A stretch of 64,000 nt of DNA from assembly GCA_964059195.1 (NCBI GenBank), contig CAXKWD010000003.1, positions 21,434,606 to 21,498,605 of the forward strand. Reading direction: 5' to 3'. Below, in pieces: positions 35,535 to 48,765 of the stretch; position 1 is the stretch's first letter; each line of letters opens with the position of its first letter. Made by a program: the position numbers and the translations under genes. The notes under the pieces are model-generated. The model was not told where the DNA came from. It did not search any database and was given only the letters and a program-made list of their open reading frames with translations. The stretch is from Ectobius pallidus. Taxonomy: Eukaryota > Arthropoda > Insecta > Blattodea > Ectobiidae.

Positions 35535-36240
35535 AGAAAAAATCCCTTTAGGCAAGCCTATAGGCTGAGGTAGCTTTCGAAGTGCTTTTGGTTTAATTTA
35601 TTGTCGCTGCGTAGCACTCTTCTTCTTTAGCCTTGGCATGACAAACCCGCAATAATAACTGCAAAAAAAGAGGAAAGAGCACTTTTTTCAAACATTGAAA
35701 TCTCGCCTTACATGAGAACTATCAAAAAACTAGTTATTGATTTGTAGAGTACTCATCAAGAGCTTTTCAACGATACCCCACAAGACGTAGTTTCAAAAAT
35801 TTCGAATTTCCATCCCCCCACTCGTACCCCCAAAACCCCCGAATCGTTGGTGTCACTGTGAACTCCATAGGGAGTAGTTTAATTTATTCAAACAAAGTTT
35901 CCCTCAATACTTCATAGGGGCCGAGATATAAATGTTTTAACATTTAAACCCTCTCCCCCGACCACACCCTTGGGCCAATTTTACTCATTAACGAACTTGT
36001 CCGAACTATTGGGCCTAGAAATAGCATAATAAAATAAAAACTCAAATATCTTCAAAATTACGGCCGCTAGCGTGTAAAGATATAAATATCACACCATTTT
36101 TTTTTTTTTTTTTTTTGTTTTTTGAACAGGTGGTAATTTCGTACTTAGGGAGACATGAAACGTAAAGATATGAAAGAATTTTTCGAAAGTTATGACATGG
36201 TATCGATTGCAATAGGTAGATTTCTCTTCGAAATCTACCT
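35535..36240 (+). repeat. Dispersed repeat, copy 2
   Basis: Homologue of 31150-31710, with an extra ~105 bp (35590-35695). The right end is a palindrome, AGGTAGATTTC TCTT CGAAATCTACCT, whose arm also occurs near the left end, hinting at short terminal inverted repeats. A T run near 36094-36115 lies inside. Confidence 0.7.
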
Positions 36241-36370
36241 AAAACTTAAGGTCTTAGTGTAACGGCAATTCCGCGTGGAGTTGTAGGCCTACAAGGGGGA
36301 CATTCAGGTTTCAGTACTAAAATTATATATATATACAAGTAATATCATTAACACAGCCCCAAAAGAAATA

Positions 36371-36719
36371 CAGTAGAGTCCCGCTATTCCGAACAGAGTT
36401 CAGAAGAATACCGTTTTTTTTTAACTTAAAAACAAGTGAGATTAAAAAAAACGTTCGTGAAAAACGTACATTTATTGTTATACAAAGAAGTTAAATAGAG
36501 ACATACATAGAGCCTAAGCTTGATGAAAACGCCTGAAACTAAATTGGAATGAAAGCTGGTTCCTTACAGCACAGGTAGGCTCCATTTATACAATTCCCCG
36601 CACTTAATTTACGCCTTAACAAGTCAATACGTTGATATTATTCATGAAATCCGCCTATTCCGAATTCCCACTAAACCGGTGTTCGAACCCAATTAGTTCG
36701 GAATATCGGGACTCTACTG
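36371..36719. mobile_element. pogo-like MITE, 349 bp, TA flanks
   Basis: Starts CAGTAGAGTCCCGCTATTCC and ends with the inverse of CAGTAGAGTCCCGATATTCC; TA on both sides. No transposase. Confidence 0.9.
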
Positions 36720-37201
36720 TACAAGGGACTGTTGCCAAGTATAGATCCTTTTATTTTTTAACCGCAGTCTGCATCGTACATCAATACAGACCTACTTCGT
36801 AGTACTGATCCGTAAATTATCTTTTTTGTTCCCTTTTAACATTAATTGATCACAAAAGTGGGAATGTGTTAATTAAGACTTGTACAAAATAAAAAATATA
36901 TATATTTGGGAGTGTAAATTTCAAATGACCAGAAAAAATACACAGTAGAATACCCAAAGCAAAACAAACCATAAATAAGTGAAGTCCAGTAAATACTTAA
37001 TAGAAAAAAAAAAACTGTAATTATTAATTGAACTTTGACCGAATGTTTTATTTATCCTTAATACCATAAAATTAAACTACCATGCGTGTACTATAAATCA
37101 CAGATAAGAATGAATAATTTAATTGACAGATAGCTACGGCTTCTTCGTTTATAAAAACAAACAATACTGTCTGTTACTTCCTTTACCGGTAACAAACCAT
37201 A

Positions 37202-37700
37202 TACAGTGCATGCCGCTTACTGTGACCATTTCGGTACGCAGCTAATCTGATAATATTAACCGATTGATAACAGTAGCTGAAGGAATTAAATGAAGGTTAT
37301 TTATTCGTATATAAGATAATACACTACAAAACAGGATTCAAAGTTATTTATTCCAGAATAACACGTAACTGTGAATCATTGAACCACTCATTAGGCTAAT
37401 ACAGCAATAGACTGCAAGCAACAACTTTTTCAACCAGTAACAAAGTTTTTAATTGCTTTTACTTTCCTTTAGGAGTCCGTTAACCAATATCCCACACCCA
37501 GTTACAAATTACGAGTATTTTTGGAAGTGTATACTGATCTGTGGTGAACACCGCGTAGCGAAACATCTGACGCCTGTCTGTTTAAGTCTTTTCATTTTAC
37601 ACTAGCAATCACTGCATGTCAACACTGTTATCTTCATAAATCAAAAGCTGCAGCTCAACTGTGGAGTGAAACATGTTTTATTGCTTAAAAGAGAAAGTTA
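37202..37700 (+). repeat. Repeat with CAGTGCACGCC-type end, copy 1
   Basis: Inverse homologue of 56743-57227. One end reads TATACAGTGCATGCCGCTTA, resembling a TA-flanked Tc1/mariner-type terminus. Contains AAATCAAAAGCTGCAGCT near the other edge. Region 36720-37201 shows nothing recognisable. Confidence 0.65.
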
Positions 37701-37779
37701 TGTAATGCCACCCCTTCGAACTGGTCATCCTGTGAGCTAGGAACAGAATTGTTACCTCCAGCAAAACACAATACAGTTT

Positions 37780-38150
37780 AATTAGAGATGAAAATGGGGA
37801 CTGAAAAAACTGCATAATGACGAGTCTCATGACTTGTACTCTTCACCGGATATAGTAAGGGTAATTAAATCACGGAGGATGAAATGGGCTGGACATGTTG
37901 CGCACATGGGGGAGAAAAGACATATCTCAAAGGTATTGACTGGGAGACCTGAAGGGAAAAGACCACTTGGAAGACCTAGACATAGGTGGGAGGGCAATAT
38001 TCGGATGGATTTAAGGGAAGCAGGATTTGCGAGGGATGATTGGATGGAGTTAATACAGAATATAGTTTAATGGCGGGCTAGGATTCCATAAAATAGATAA
38101 TACTCCTTTAGTTCGCTCAGGAATTGTCTATTTCCATTGAGTAAGTAAGT
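37780..38150 (+). pseudogene. LINE family 1 C-terminus with 78-codon open frame
   Basis: Encodes YSSPDIVRVIKSRRMKWAGH, VAHMGEKRHISKVLTGRPEG and KRPLGRPRHRWEGNIRMDL, the C-terminal end of the LINE protein, then the 3' UTR. 5'-truncated. Confidence 0.85.
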
Positions 38151-38419
38151 ATTATATATTATATTGTACTAATAGCTAACGTTCGAAACATTTTCCCCAA
38201 TAAATTCTCTGAAAGGGTAGTTGCAAGAGCCTCACTTTATACAGAGACTTAGGTTTCAAGTATTGCCTTGGCAGGGTGCAAAATCATTTTTAAAAATGGT
38301 GGGGGGGAGGAAAGCACATGCATAGGTACCAACATGTCAAATTGCTGAAGATCTGGTCAGTCGATTACTTCTGTTCTATAGGTATCATTGCTATCTTCGT
38401 ATAAAGCTCATAAAATAAA

Positions 38420-39466
38420 ATAAAATCAGGTAAACTGATGTAACAAAGTGCCAGTATGTTTTTGTTTAATCAGTTATAATTCTAATTATGATATGCAGAA
38501 AATTATTATTTTTTAATCGATTTCCGAGTTAAGCTCCAGATTTACTCATTAAGCAGGGCTTACGGAAGAACAAAGGTTAAGTTTTTTTTAATCAGATTAA
38601 AATCTTCCAGCATCAGCTGATTTGTGATATCTTGACAATCGCACACTCACATAGAAATACAAAAAAAAAGTCAAATTGGCCGGTTTCGGGATTTGAACCA
38701 TGGAACTCCAGAATGTGAGGCCAAGACGTTACCATCTCGGCCACCTGGGTCAGTTTAACGGTCTAGTTGGATAAGCGCATGTAAAGCAATAATGTTTCTT
38801 GTCATAGCTAACTGTATTTTAATTTCCAAAGCCTTATAAGATCACAGTAAAACAAAAGGTTATGTTGTCAAGATAACTGATTTTCATTTTTTTAAATAAA
38901 TTCTTTCGAATACGTATATTACCATAAAATAGGCACGAAATTGAGCATTACTACGAAACAGGCCAACCGATTTTATCCAATATCAACAGACGTCTTCCCA
39001 TGGACATTATAAATGTGTATACCAAGTTTCATAAAAATCCGGTAAAGCGTATTTGAGTTACAGCGTCCTTAAAATAGACACTAAATTGGGTTTTACTCCG
39101 GTACCGGTCAACAAATTAAGTTCAAATTCAATAGAGTACTTCTCATGGACGTCATAAATGCGTATACCAAGTTTCATGGAAATCCGATACAGCGTATTTA
39201 GTTATGACGCCTTTCTATTAGAAAGGCGCCATAATCTATTAAAATAGGCACTAAATTGGGCATTACTCCGGCACCGGTGAACCGATTTGGTTCAATATCA
39301 ATAGGGTTCTTCCCATTGACATTATAAATGTGTTTTCCAAGTTTCATGAAAATCCGAAAAAGCGTATTTGAATTATGGCGGGTACAGACACACAGACGGA
39401 CGGACAGACGGACAGACATTTTTCGTCCCCACACACAATCTCATAAAGTACCATACTGGCACTTAA
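38420..39466 (-). repeat. Repeat family AAGTGCCAG, copy 4, with SINE and internal triplication
   Basis: Starts near AACAAAGTGCCAGTATGTT and ends ACCATACTGGCACTTAAT. A SINE occupies 38590-38760. A ~155-bp segment (TAGGCACTAAATTGGGCATT to GCGTATTTGAGTTA) is present three times, at about 38930, 39072 and 39240. Confidence 0.75.
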
Positions 39467-40797
39467 TAAAATCACACAAACTGATATAACAAATGCCTGT
39501 TAGATGGATTTTGGGAAATTAAACTCCTGAATAATCACATAAAGAAAAACCAAGTACTTCCGCAATATGAATTCTCGCTAAATGAACCACATCCCGGGTA
39601 TTCGTCACACGGATTTCGTTACTTAAGCATTTGTCAATATGTACATCTATCGACATTCTTTACCGTGAAATGTTTAATCAGGACTGGAGGCCAATATGGA
39701 AATCCTGTTACGATCTCTGAATATGGCAATGCAAGTAACTGACATCATAGGAAATTTGCTAAAATGTTTTTCTCAGGAACTGTCTCTTGCAGGAAACATT
39801 GCGACGCTGAAAAGTTTATGATAGCGTATCTACCATTTAAGTTGTTCCTCTATTACTCATAATAGCACGCAGTTATGCTACTCATTTGACGGCTCTTTAC
39901 TATTAACTTGGGCCTGTGATCATTGCAGGAGATGCCAGGTTATCGTACATAACATAAACAAAAAGAAAAAAAAATCTTGTTATGTAGAAGGAAAGATACT
40001 GATACTCTTTATCAAAATTTTCGATATGCTTCTTTTGCTAGAGCTATTCTTTTCCTTCCTTCCATCACACATCTGTTAGCTGTGATTATGCTGCCTTACT
40101 TACCGTATTTTACGGACCATAAGACGCACTTTTTTACTTTGAAAACAGAGCCTTGAAAGCTGGGTGCGTCTAATGGTCTGAGGTACATTAAAAAAATATT
40201 AAAATTATGGTAAATATTGCCAGAATACCATAGTTATAAACAAGGTGTTGTAAACGATAAGGTAGTTACAAATTTTGGCAGACTGTAGGCTACTTCAGTG
40301 CACTTGTCACAATCGTAAAATGAGGGTATACAATGAGGAAAGAAAGGAATGTTGAGTTCTTTTATACGAAAGGCGTTGTCTCTGCTGCTGGTTTAAATGA
40401 AAGCAATGGCCTCTACATTTACTGTATGCTGAACTGAGGATTAGAGGGTGTAAAAGTATTTTCAGTCTTTATTGAGAAATTAGTTCGGTTGTTAAAATTT
40501 ACGCGATGCCACCTGCAACAGAAGAGATTTTCGTATAACGCAGATTTTAAGTTAGAAGTGATTTACACCGATTCCATTGTACAAGGTTATAGTTTGTTTA
40601 TGCAATGAAGTATATTATTCCCTTTAAAAATTTTGGTTTAGAATCACATTAAATTTATTTTCTTTTAAATTTCCATCCTAAAATCAAGGTGCGTCTTACG
40701 GTCCGGAGCGTCTTATGGTGCGTAATATACGGCAATTTATTATACGTTCCTTGTTTCCGTTTATTTAGTTTTCTGTTCCTTATCACTAGACTTCGGA
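39467..40797. other. No recognisable gene
   Basis: Contains paired phrases GACCATAAGACGCAC (40118) and GTGCGTCTTACGGTC (40690) in opposite orientation, perhaps ends of another degenerate element spanning about 40110-40735; no target duplication seen. Confidence 0.4.
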
Positions 40798-41555
40798 CTT
40801 TTAGGTCGCTAAAAATGCTGTTTTAGGTACCTAAAATAGGCTCTAAAAATTGGAAAATAGGTTCTAAAAATCCTAAAACAGTCTCTTATAAAATCATTAA
40901 ATTGCCAATTTTCTGAAATATCTCAATTTCAATGCAGAATATTATATTTATTGAAGTTACCAATAATCAATAATGATAAAACACAGATATAGGCTAGGCC
41001 TATGGTACACAGAATGATATAGACCTATTAGGGCACTAGGGCCTGTATTAGGCCTACTACCATAACAGTGAAAACCTAATCCCTGCGCCCAGAAGCTACG
41101 CATATCATACTAGCATATTCAACCACTTGTATCCCTCAGTGATTCAGAGAACTACTTTTTATTATTTTTATTATTTTTTTTTTTACTTGATGTGGGAGTC
41201 AGGAGAAAAACACTACATTTTCTTGGAAATTCCAAGGAATTTTTCTACTGAAGAAGAAACATTCCTTACTACTTAACCACGTCACAAATATGTCATGTAC
41301 TGCACATTCCGAGCTAAAAATTTAGTACGAACTGAAAATAAATGCTAGAATTTATAATAAAAAATGACTTATTTTGAACTTTAGAGGAAAAACAAGCAAA
41401 AAAGGCAATATTAGGCTCTAACGTAAAAATAGGCTGTTTTAGGTCCTATAAAAGTATCAGTTTTAGGCATAGTCACTTATGAAACATGCATATGCATGTT
41501 TTCGTCCATATACCACTTGAGGATTAAAATAGGTTTTTACCTAAAATCGAAGTCT
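40798..41555. mobile_element. hAT-like element, 758 bp
   Basis: Starts AGACTTCGGACTTTTAGG and ends with the inverse of AGACTTCGATTTTAGG. Flanking 8-mers TTATCACT and TTATCACA match at 7 of 8. Rich in TTTTAGG words near both ends. Confidence 0.75.
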
Positions 41556-41579
41556 TTATCACACACAAATACCTATTCC

Positions 41580-41650
41580 CGAGGCGGGACTCAAACCCGC
41601 AGCCTCCTTCACCATGACTCCAAGGCAGCCTTAGCTACTGCGACTGTGGA
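41580..41650 (-). repeat. tRNA-like SINE head fragment
   Basis: Minus strand B-box-like GCGGGTTTGAGTCCCGCCTC. Too short and unpaired to be a tRNA gene. Confidence 0.45.
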
Positions 41651-41651
41651 A

Positions 41652-42005
41652 ACTCAATGGCAAAAGACAATTCCTAAGCAAGATAAAGTAATATTATCTA
41701 TTTTATGGAACCCGGAAGTTCATTGCGGCGATTACATGAGCCCCCCCCCCTCCATTCAACCCTATTCTGTGTGCTAACTCCATCCAACCATCCCTCGCAA
41801 ATCCTATTTAGCTTGAATCTATACTAATGCTGTTCTCCCACCTACGTCTAGGTCTTCCAATTATTATCTTCCCCTCAGATCTCCCAGTCAATATTTTTTT
41901 AGATATCTTTCCTCCCCCATGCACGCAACATGTCCTGCCCATTTCATCCTCCGTGATTTAATTACTCTTGTCGTATAAGTGAATAGTACAGGTTATGAAG
42001 TTTCA
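41652..42005 (-). pseudogene. LINE family 1 3' end
   Basis: Homologue of 5387-5640 (CTACGTCTAGGTCTTCCA, GTGATTTAATTACTCTT). Broken frames; 5'-truncated. Confidence 0.75.
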
Positions 42006-42119
42006 TGCCTCTTAAGATAATGCTGCCTAGGTAGCAGAAACGTTTAACCTTTACTTAATAACGAAATAGAAGATATTAATATTCTCAAAGAAATACCTTT
42101 TTATGTTCCACGTTATAGA

Positions 42120-42346
42120 TCTTATAAATTGCATAATCTTTTTTTTTTCATCCCAAAAGCAAACACTGACTTCCATAATAATTCTCCTCTTTATAATGTG
42201 CTCCGTGTATACAATCAATTGCACAAAATGGACAATATATAGATATATTTAATATTAAGAATAAGTGGTTTAAAAGTATCTGTGATCAAAATTTGAAAAC
42301 TTTAAATTACACTCCATGTCATTTTCTTTATGTAAATCTTCCTTTT

Positions 42347-42382
<36 letters not shown>

Positions 42383-42620
42383 CAGTATGCCTATTACTTA
42401 AGTTTTGATCTATTCCCTTTATTGTCTAATTTTCATATTGCATGTGTTTCTTGTTTCTTTTTTGTTTGTTTATTTAGTTGTAGCATTAATTTAAATATTT
42501 TTACTATTACATTAAATATCTAATATTAGTGTCGTTGTGTTGTAATATTAGTCTTAGTGATGTTGTAATGCCTTTTGTATATTCTCAGTACAATAAATAA
42601 TAAATAAATAAATAATAATC
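42120..42620 (+). mobile_element. LINE (second family) C-terminus and 3' UTR
   Basis: Decodes PKANTDFHNNSPLYNVLRVY, NQLHKMDNI, then after a frameshift DIFNIKNKWFKSI, a typical end of a non-LTR reverse transcriptase. A (TA)n run at about 42350-42378 and an AATAAATA tail follow. Same 3' UTR as 16800-17126. Confidence 0.7.
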
Positions 42621-42837
42621 ATTATTTTCATTTTATTAATAATCTCTTCTTCTAGGGCATTTGACCTTATCGTTAGCATCTTGTTCATTTCCTTTTTGGA
42701 GTCTGCAATAATTACTATATCGTCTGATTTACCATGGAAATTTTATATTATTCATGGTTACTGTGGCTACTTCATTAGTCTAACATATAGAAGTAAGGTT
42801 TGAGAACCCCATACCATGGAATGATAATACTTTCACA

Positions 42838-43005
42838 ACTGACCGAGTGTAGGCTAAGGTAGAAACGTTGAGTCAGACTGAAAAATTCAATGCCATAGCC
42901 GGGATTTGAACCAGAATCTTCGTTTCTCCATGCCGCTGACTCTACCTTTCCACCTTAGCTTCCACATGACCAGTGTGAAAGAATTATTATCCCACTGTGA
43001 CCTAC
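42838..43005 (-). repeat. tRNA-derived SINE E
   Basis: Same family as 7310-7435: CCATAGCCGGGATTTGAACC and a poly-variable tail GTGTGAAAGAATTATTATCC. Confidence 0.65.
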
Positions 43006-43039
43006 CATCTACCTGTTAAGAAATATTAGAGACCTAGTA

Positions 43040-43753
43040 TCAATTAAATCATTAATTAATATATACTACGGAATTTTCTACTCACATCTAAATTATGGAA
43101 TAATTTTTGGGGGGAATTCAAGCAAAAGCGAAAACATATTCAAATTACAAAAAAGAGCCCTTCGAATTATATTTAAATTAAGTAGAAGGCATTCATGCAG
43201 AAATATCTTTAAAAACAATAATATCCTCACTATGACTGGTATGTACTTATATGAGTTACTTAAACTGATAAAAACAAATGAACCAAATATCAACAAAAAT
43301 AAAGATATTCATGACCTTGAGACAAGAACAGCAAATAATATAGCAATAACTAGACACAATCTTCAAATAACAGCAATGAGTCCCATTGCTATGGGAATCA
43401 AAATATTCAATAAGCTTCCCCATGAGGTGAAGAATTTGTCCGAAAACAAATTCTGTAGAACTATACGACATGTACCGGTACTAGTAACTAATGCATATTA
43501 TTCCTTGAATGAATTTAATCCAAATAACTTCATACTTCAATAATAATATTTATTTTTTTATTTTTAACCCTGTTAATAATTTTTAATAGATAAACTTGAC
43601 ATACATTTCTTCTTGTTAGAACAAGGGATCGACTTGAACTTAATCTCTCCAAACAACTATTTGTAACTTCCCTGAAGCGAAGCATTTTGTTTGGAAATTT
43701 ATGACAATGTTCAATAGGAACTCTACTATGTAGAACCTCAATGAACAATAAAG

Positions 43754-43808
<55 letters not shown>
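43040..43808 (+). pseudogene. CR1/Jockey-like LINE, RT C-terminus to (ATT)n tail
   Basis: An open frame from about 43066 to 43543 decodes YYGIFYSHLNYGIIF, KLQKRALRIIFKLSRRHSCR, GMYLYELLKLIKTNE, then SPIAMGIKIFNKLPHEVKNL and ends NNFILQ. This is the thumb and C-terminal region of CR1/Jockey-type reverse transcriptases. The 3' UTR runs to AATAAAG and an (ATT)n tail at 43756-43808. 5'-truncated but with no internal stop, so fairly recent. Confidence 0.85.
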
Positions 43809-43809
<1 letters not shown>

Positions 43810-44531
43810 TAGTGGTTTACTATAAAGTCCAGGTATTAAAGTAATTACAGGTTGTAAGTCGCCACTGGGTTGATATCTCATATTGAGAATGCCCAGTGGT
43901 ATACCTGGACATGTAAGTCAGTTGAGTTTCTTTAGTGCAAGAAAACCAACATTTATAAAATGCAGTATTATGCATTTTAATGTTAAATATGCACTCCTAC
44001 TATAAAAATGAGCATAAAATGCAAGTTAAACTTCAAAATATACTTTATTAAACCTAAAAGCCCAAAATGCAACCTAAAAATCATGCAATATGCATGAAAT
44101 TGTCCATAAAAATGCCAATACATGAAAATATGCACAGAAAAAGTAAATTTATTTGGAATCAATAAGCCATGAAATGGATACTAGCAAGTTTGAGAAGTGT
44201 AAGAAGCTTATGCATTTGCATGGAAATCCTGTCTTTAATTATTATGGAATTACAATAGTATTGAAAATCAACTTTCATTCGTTCGTACAAAGTTACTGTC
44301 TGGGGGCTACAACATCGAGAGACACTGACATTGAACTGCTACAGATAGGTTTCTTCCTCGGACTAATCACTTACTCAATACATCGTTACAGTAATAGACG
44401 TAGATTAGATTCAAAAGTGAGTGATGTAAGATATTATTAGAGTTGGAAAGTTTGAAAGATGCATTTACTAATAAATTACTTATTTTAAATAGTAGAACAT
44501 GTACTTTGTATTGTATCAAAAATATAATATA
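43809..44531. other. Unassigned
   Basis: Contains CCACTGGGTTGATATCTCAT and a nearby inverse CCCAGTGG (43862-43900), a short hairpin. Many AAAATGCA words at 43970-44130 suggest a degenerate DNA element. No gene. Confidence 0.35.
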
Positions 44532-44855
44532 CTAGCAGGTGCCTGCGACTTTTGCCTGCAATTATTTACTCAACTGCTGGATGTTTTGTTTAAATAATTT
44601 ATTTAACAGACAAATAAATAAAACGTATTTATTAACACAGACATCGTTTTTACATAAATTGCAGGAATTATATAATTTTATTCTTAATTATATTGTTTAA
44701 TGTTATAAATATAAATAATTAAATGAACAAATGAATCTTATGCTGCCATATGAGCAAACAAATTCAAATTGAACCAATTAAAATGAACCATAGATTCATG
44801 AACCTTACCCAAATCACGCATAAACAATTTTAGTATAAGGATTGATAATGGGGGG
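44532..44855 (-). mobile_element. Helitron-like 3' end
   Basis: Minus-strand end reads GCAGGCACCTGCTAG followed by T. Homologous to 8930-9240 along its length. Confidence 0.5.
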
Positions 44856-46502
44856 GGGAAACAATAATTGTTCAGCTTACAGTCAACACCCCTTTAAAAA
44901 TGGAATTATGTAGTGACAATAGTAATGATGATAACAACCATGATTTTCATTATTTCTTTTAAACCATAAATTATAGGAACACTTCTGTTATAAAAAAAAA
45001 AATAACATTATGCAGAGCAGAAATTTCCTTCAAATAGTAAGGAAGGGTATACCAGGACAGCTGAAAACTTCTATCAAACAACACTTTTGAATCCTGGGGA
45101 AATACTAAGTTCTTTCTCATGTTATGGCTGTAGTTATGGAGATTAACATATTTTCATTTGGAACGTTAGCATCATATTTCATTTGATAAACGATTACACA
45201 GCCCAAAAAAAAAGAACTTTTTGTTTAGTGTCTCAGATGTTTTACCAGATTTTGGCTATACTTAGTGTGCTTATTCCACATATGTAAACAGTTTTTCTCT
45301 ACCAGCTCTACTTTGGTCAAGGGGGGGGATTTTATTCGTGAACTCTTAGTCTAGCAAAACAAAATCTTGCTTGATAATATAGCTAGTGAAGGTTCGTGAC
45401 CATACTTTGGACATGTAGGACGTGTAATCTACAGCTAGACTTTCTATAAATGTAACATTTTAATAATACTCCCCATCCTATTATGTCACACCAAAGGATT
45501 TGATATAATGATTTAGAAATGAAAAACTAACTAGTCAATACCAGGTATATGCAGTGTGAAGCTGGAAATTTTTTATAGGGGAACCCATAAATTTATGTGC
45601 ATGTATTTATTTATTTATTTTTCATTTATGATACCGACCATTATAGTCAAATCACCTTTATAATGAATCACATAGAATTTACATTACAATAACAACCAAT
45701 ACAACCAACTTCGTCACGCATGCATTGAATCTACGCCAACCGTGCAGGCAAGGCAACTATCGCAACAAGATCAGGAGATCATGACCCTAATAATGATTCT
45801 TTATTAAAAAAAGTGTAACCAAAATGTACACCGATTTCATATGTACTTTTTTCTCCCTGTGATTATGCCGGAGCGATGAAGTGTAGAATTTTACTTTGCC
45901 GGAGTGCTGTTCCAGTCCGTTCCGACCCAACTTCAGCACTGGGTACATGTGAAAAAGTCTGCATAGTGTAATTTGCACCATTTATTTATGAAATAGGTCA
46001 TTTGTCTCCATAAGCCTAGCAGGAATGATTTTATATAAATGTAGGGAAGTAAAATAGCTATCCACAATAGTAGTTTGAATATCAACACTCAATCCATTAT
46101 CTGACAAACAGATTTTCCTGAATAATAATCGCAGACGTCATGAAGCTGATACACACAAACCACTGTTCAGTCACTGAACCACAGGAAAGTCAGCTGATGG
46201 AGACATAAGTACAGATATACAATGTGGTTATTGTTCTCTTTTGTATCGCCTCATTCTATTTCACTGTGACCTAGTATCTTCAATGCATGAGGTGATGGAA
46301 TCCACTTTGTGATCTAGGTTTCCCTTCCCCTCCAAAACTTTGAAGTTAAATTCTGGAAGCCAATGATAAATATTTTATAACATATTTTTAGGCAGTTAAA
46401 GGTAAAGGAAGAACTTTTAATGGTAGATAATATTAATTAAAAGGAGAAAATTAAGCCAATGAGTGGTACAAAATTATAACACTCCAGGGTCACCAACTGT
46501 CT
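44856..46502. other. No recognisable gene or repeat ends
   Basis: AT-rich with short homopolymer runs (G run at 44850, A run near 44992). Minus frame 45787-45981 is unrecognised. Confidence 0.35.
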
Positions 46503-46765
46503 GCCTCTATTGGTGAGTTGGTAGTATGACTGCCAGCTACCTGGGTGGCCCGGGTATGATTCCCAGCCGGGTATCTTACACAGATGTAAAGTTTCCTTCC
46601 TGAGTAAGACTGGGTGTTGTATCCTCATTCCCATCCAGCGAAAGGACCTGGCCATCCTATGCAGTATCAACCGGCCAAGTGTCCCTCGGTCGGGCCGTGG
46701 GTATGCCCAATGGCTTGATCCCAGGGCTGGACCGGCCTCCGGACCGAACACTTCATCATCATCAG
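46503..46765 (+). repeat. tRNA-derived SINE D
   Basis: Head TTGGTGAGTTGGTAGTATGA with B-box-like GGGTATGATTCCCAGCC; body includes GACTGGGTGTTGTATCC; ends TTCATCATCATCAGG. Shares sequence with 1885-2035. Confidence 0.7.
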
Positions 46766-48177
46766 GGTTACCAACTATGGTTTCAGTCACATGGAAAATA
46801 TTCTTTTAGATAAAAATATTTACATATGATTATCATACATAAAACCTAGGGGTTCAAGTATAAGGGGATTCTTAATGGATAGTGCTAGACTTATAAATAA
46901 GATATAAAGTGGATGTCGTTAACTATGTATGTAAAAGTATGTGTAAATAAAATTCTATTCTATTCGTACATATGATTATTAAATAAACTCAGTTTGACAA
47001 AAATTGAGAATCTTAAAATTCATTGCTCCTTTTTAAATATTAAATTTCTCATGGAAGTCACAAAAAATAGTTACTTAGTGACTGAAAAGCACTGTCCATT
47101 CCATCCAGGATTGTTTTTGGCAATTACCCCCCTCCCCATAGGCTCTCGTGTATCTGCCACCCATTTGAACAATTTTACAATAGTAAATATTACTAACTAG
47201 ATGAATGTGGCCATTTTTTCTTAGGTTGTACACTTAAACTTAAACTTTTCTTGGCATCCGAGCTTCCAAAGGTTTCTGCTAATATGTTTCCAATTTTCTA
47301 ATTTTAGCCAAAAGTTCAGTCCAAGTTTTCCTTTGCTAACTGTATTTCACTTCACTAAGATGTTTCCTGCCGTAACTCATGGTTCAAATAAGAGAATAAA
47401 ACATGTAATGTAACGCTAACACAATGTTTAATATAGACTCCTCATATAGGCTATCTTCACCGATATTATTTCACTTCACTTTAAAGTTTAACCAAAGACA
47501 GCATTTTTACTTAACGGTCAAACGGCAAGTTTAAAATTGATTGTTGCCTAGCGAGGCACACTAAATTCTTACTGTTAGACGTGCGGTATTGATTCATGAT
47601 TGGACGATTGGTGACGTACAGTGCTGTTAGATCATGAAATAATGCAGTATCAGCATAAGGAAGAAAGAAATTATATTTTTTATTTATATCTATTGTTGGG
47701 TGTGGTTGCAATGTCAGCGTGAAAAAAGAATGAAGCTTTCTGTAGTAAAGTATATATTCATTCAAATCATTGTATGCCAGATGCCTCCATGATCACAGAA
47801 ATGTATAACTGCCACCCTTCAAAATCTGCTGCTCTAGGCTGCAGCCTACTACAGCATATTGAAAGAAAAGGCCCTAATAGAGGTGAATACCCTGTGGGGA
47901 TACTATGAAGTGATCTACCCTATGGCTGGAGAATAAAACAACATCATTGTTCTGATGAAGGTCTAAACTCCAACTCTGATGCTGACCTTGGCCAAATAAT
48001 ATTAGGAAAGCTGTGAGGGTCAGTTGCTGCTTACTCCATAGTACACCTCAAAAACAATAAGCCTCTGTTATATCCACTTGCAAAATCAGCTCGATGATAT
48101 TACAGTAGTATTAATCAGAGGCGAGAGCCAGATGCGTTTGAGGGGAAGTAATGCATGTGGGAGAAAGCAAGGGGAGG
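46766..48177. other. Unassigned; possible LINE tail at 46850-46975
   Basis: The stretch ending AAATAAAATTCTATTCTATTC looks like a LINE 3' end with a short tandem tail. No coding recognised in the rest. Confidence 0.3.
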
Positions 48178-48330
48178 AGACCGCCACCATGGGTGTATAG
48201 GTAGCATACTTGCCTTCCACCCTGGCGGTCCAGGTTCGATTCCCAGCTGGGTAGTGAGTTTTTCAGTAATGAAAAATCCCCGCGTTCAGGACTGGACATC
48301 ACCCAGGAAAATTACAGGCTATATTAAAAA
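48178..48330 (+). repeat. tRNA-derived SINE C
   Basis: Head GGGTGTATAGGTAGCATACT with B-box GGTTCGATTCCCAGCTGGG, then a short body. tRNA-like but not foldable as a tRNA. Confidence 0.65.
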
Positions 48331-48384
48331 GCCTTAAATTAAAAAGTGAAGTATAGGGTATTCTCTCTCTCTCTTGAATCCTGT

Positions 48385-48765
48385 GCCCCCATGTTGGGAC
48401 GAAGGGCCCCCAAGTGGAGGTTTCTGTTTACCGATGTGAATTTTGATATGCTTATTTTCCTAGAGAGGGCAGAGGGACAGGTGGTAAGCCCATCGCCCCT
48501 TAACCCCCCTCCGGAAACTAAAGTATTACTTGGATGTGAAAGGGCCGAGAAATTTTGTCCAGAGGCTCTAATTTAGGCTTGGAGTTCTTTTACGTGCTGT
48601 AAATCTACGACACGGGCCCCCCAGCTTAAAGTCCCTCCCGGAGGACTCCGTGCCCAGGATTTTTACATGCTGAAAAACCCATCGACTGTGGCTGGGTTTG
48701 ATCCCACAACCTTCAGATCTAGAGGCAGGCACGCTACCTCTAGACCACCGCAGCTGACATAGGGT
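48385..48765 (-). repeat. tRNA-derived SINE B, antisense
   Basis: Antisense homologue of 50300-50680; minus-strand landmarks GGTAGCGTGCCTGCCTCTAG, TCCTCCGGGAGGGACTTTAA and GGGGGGCCCGTGTCGTAG. Confidence 0.8.
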
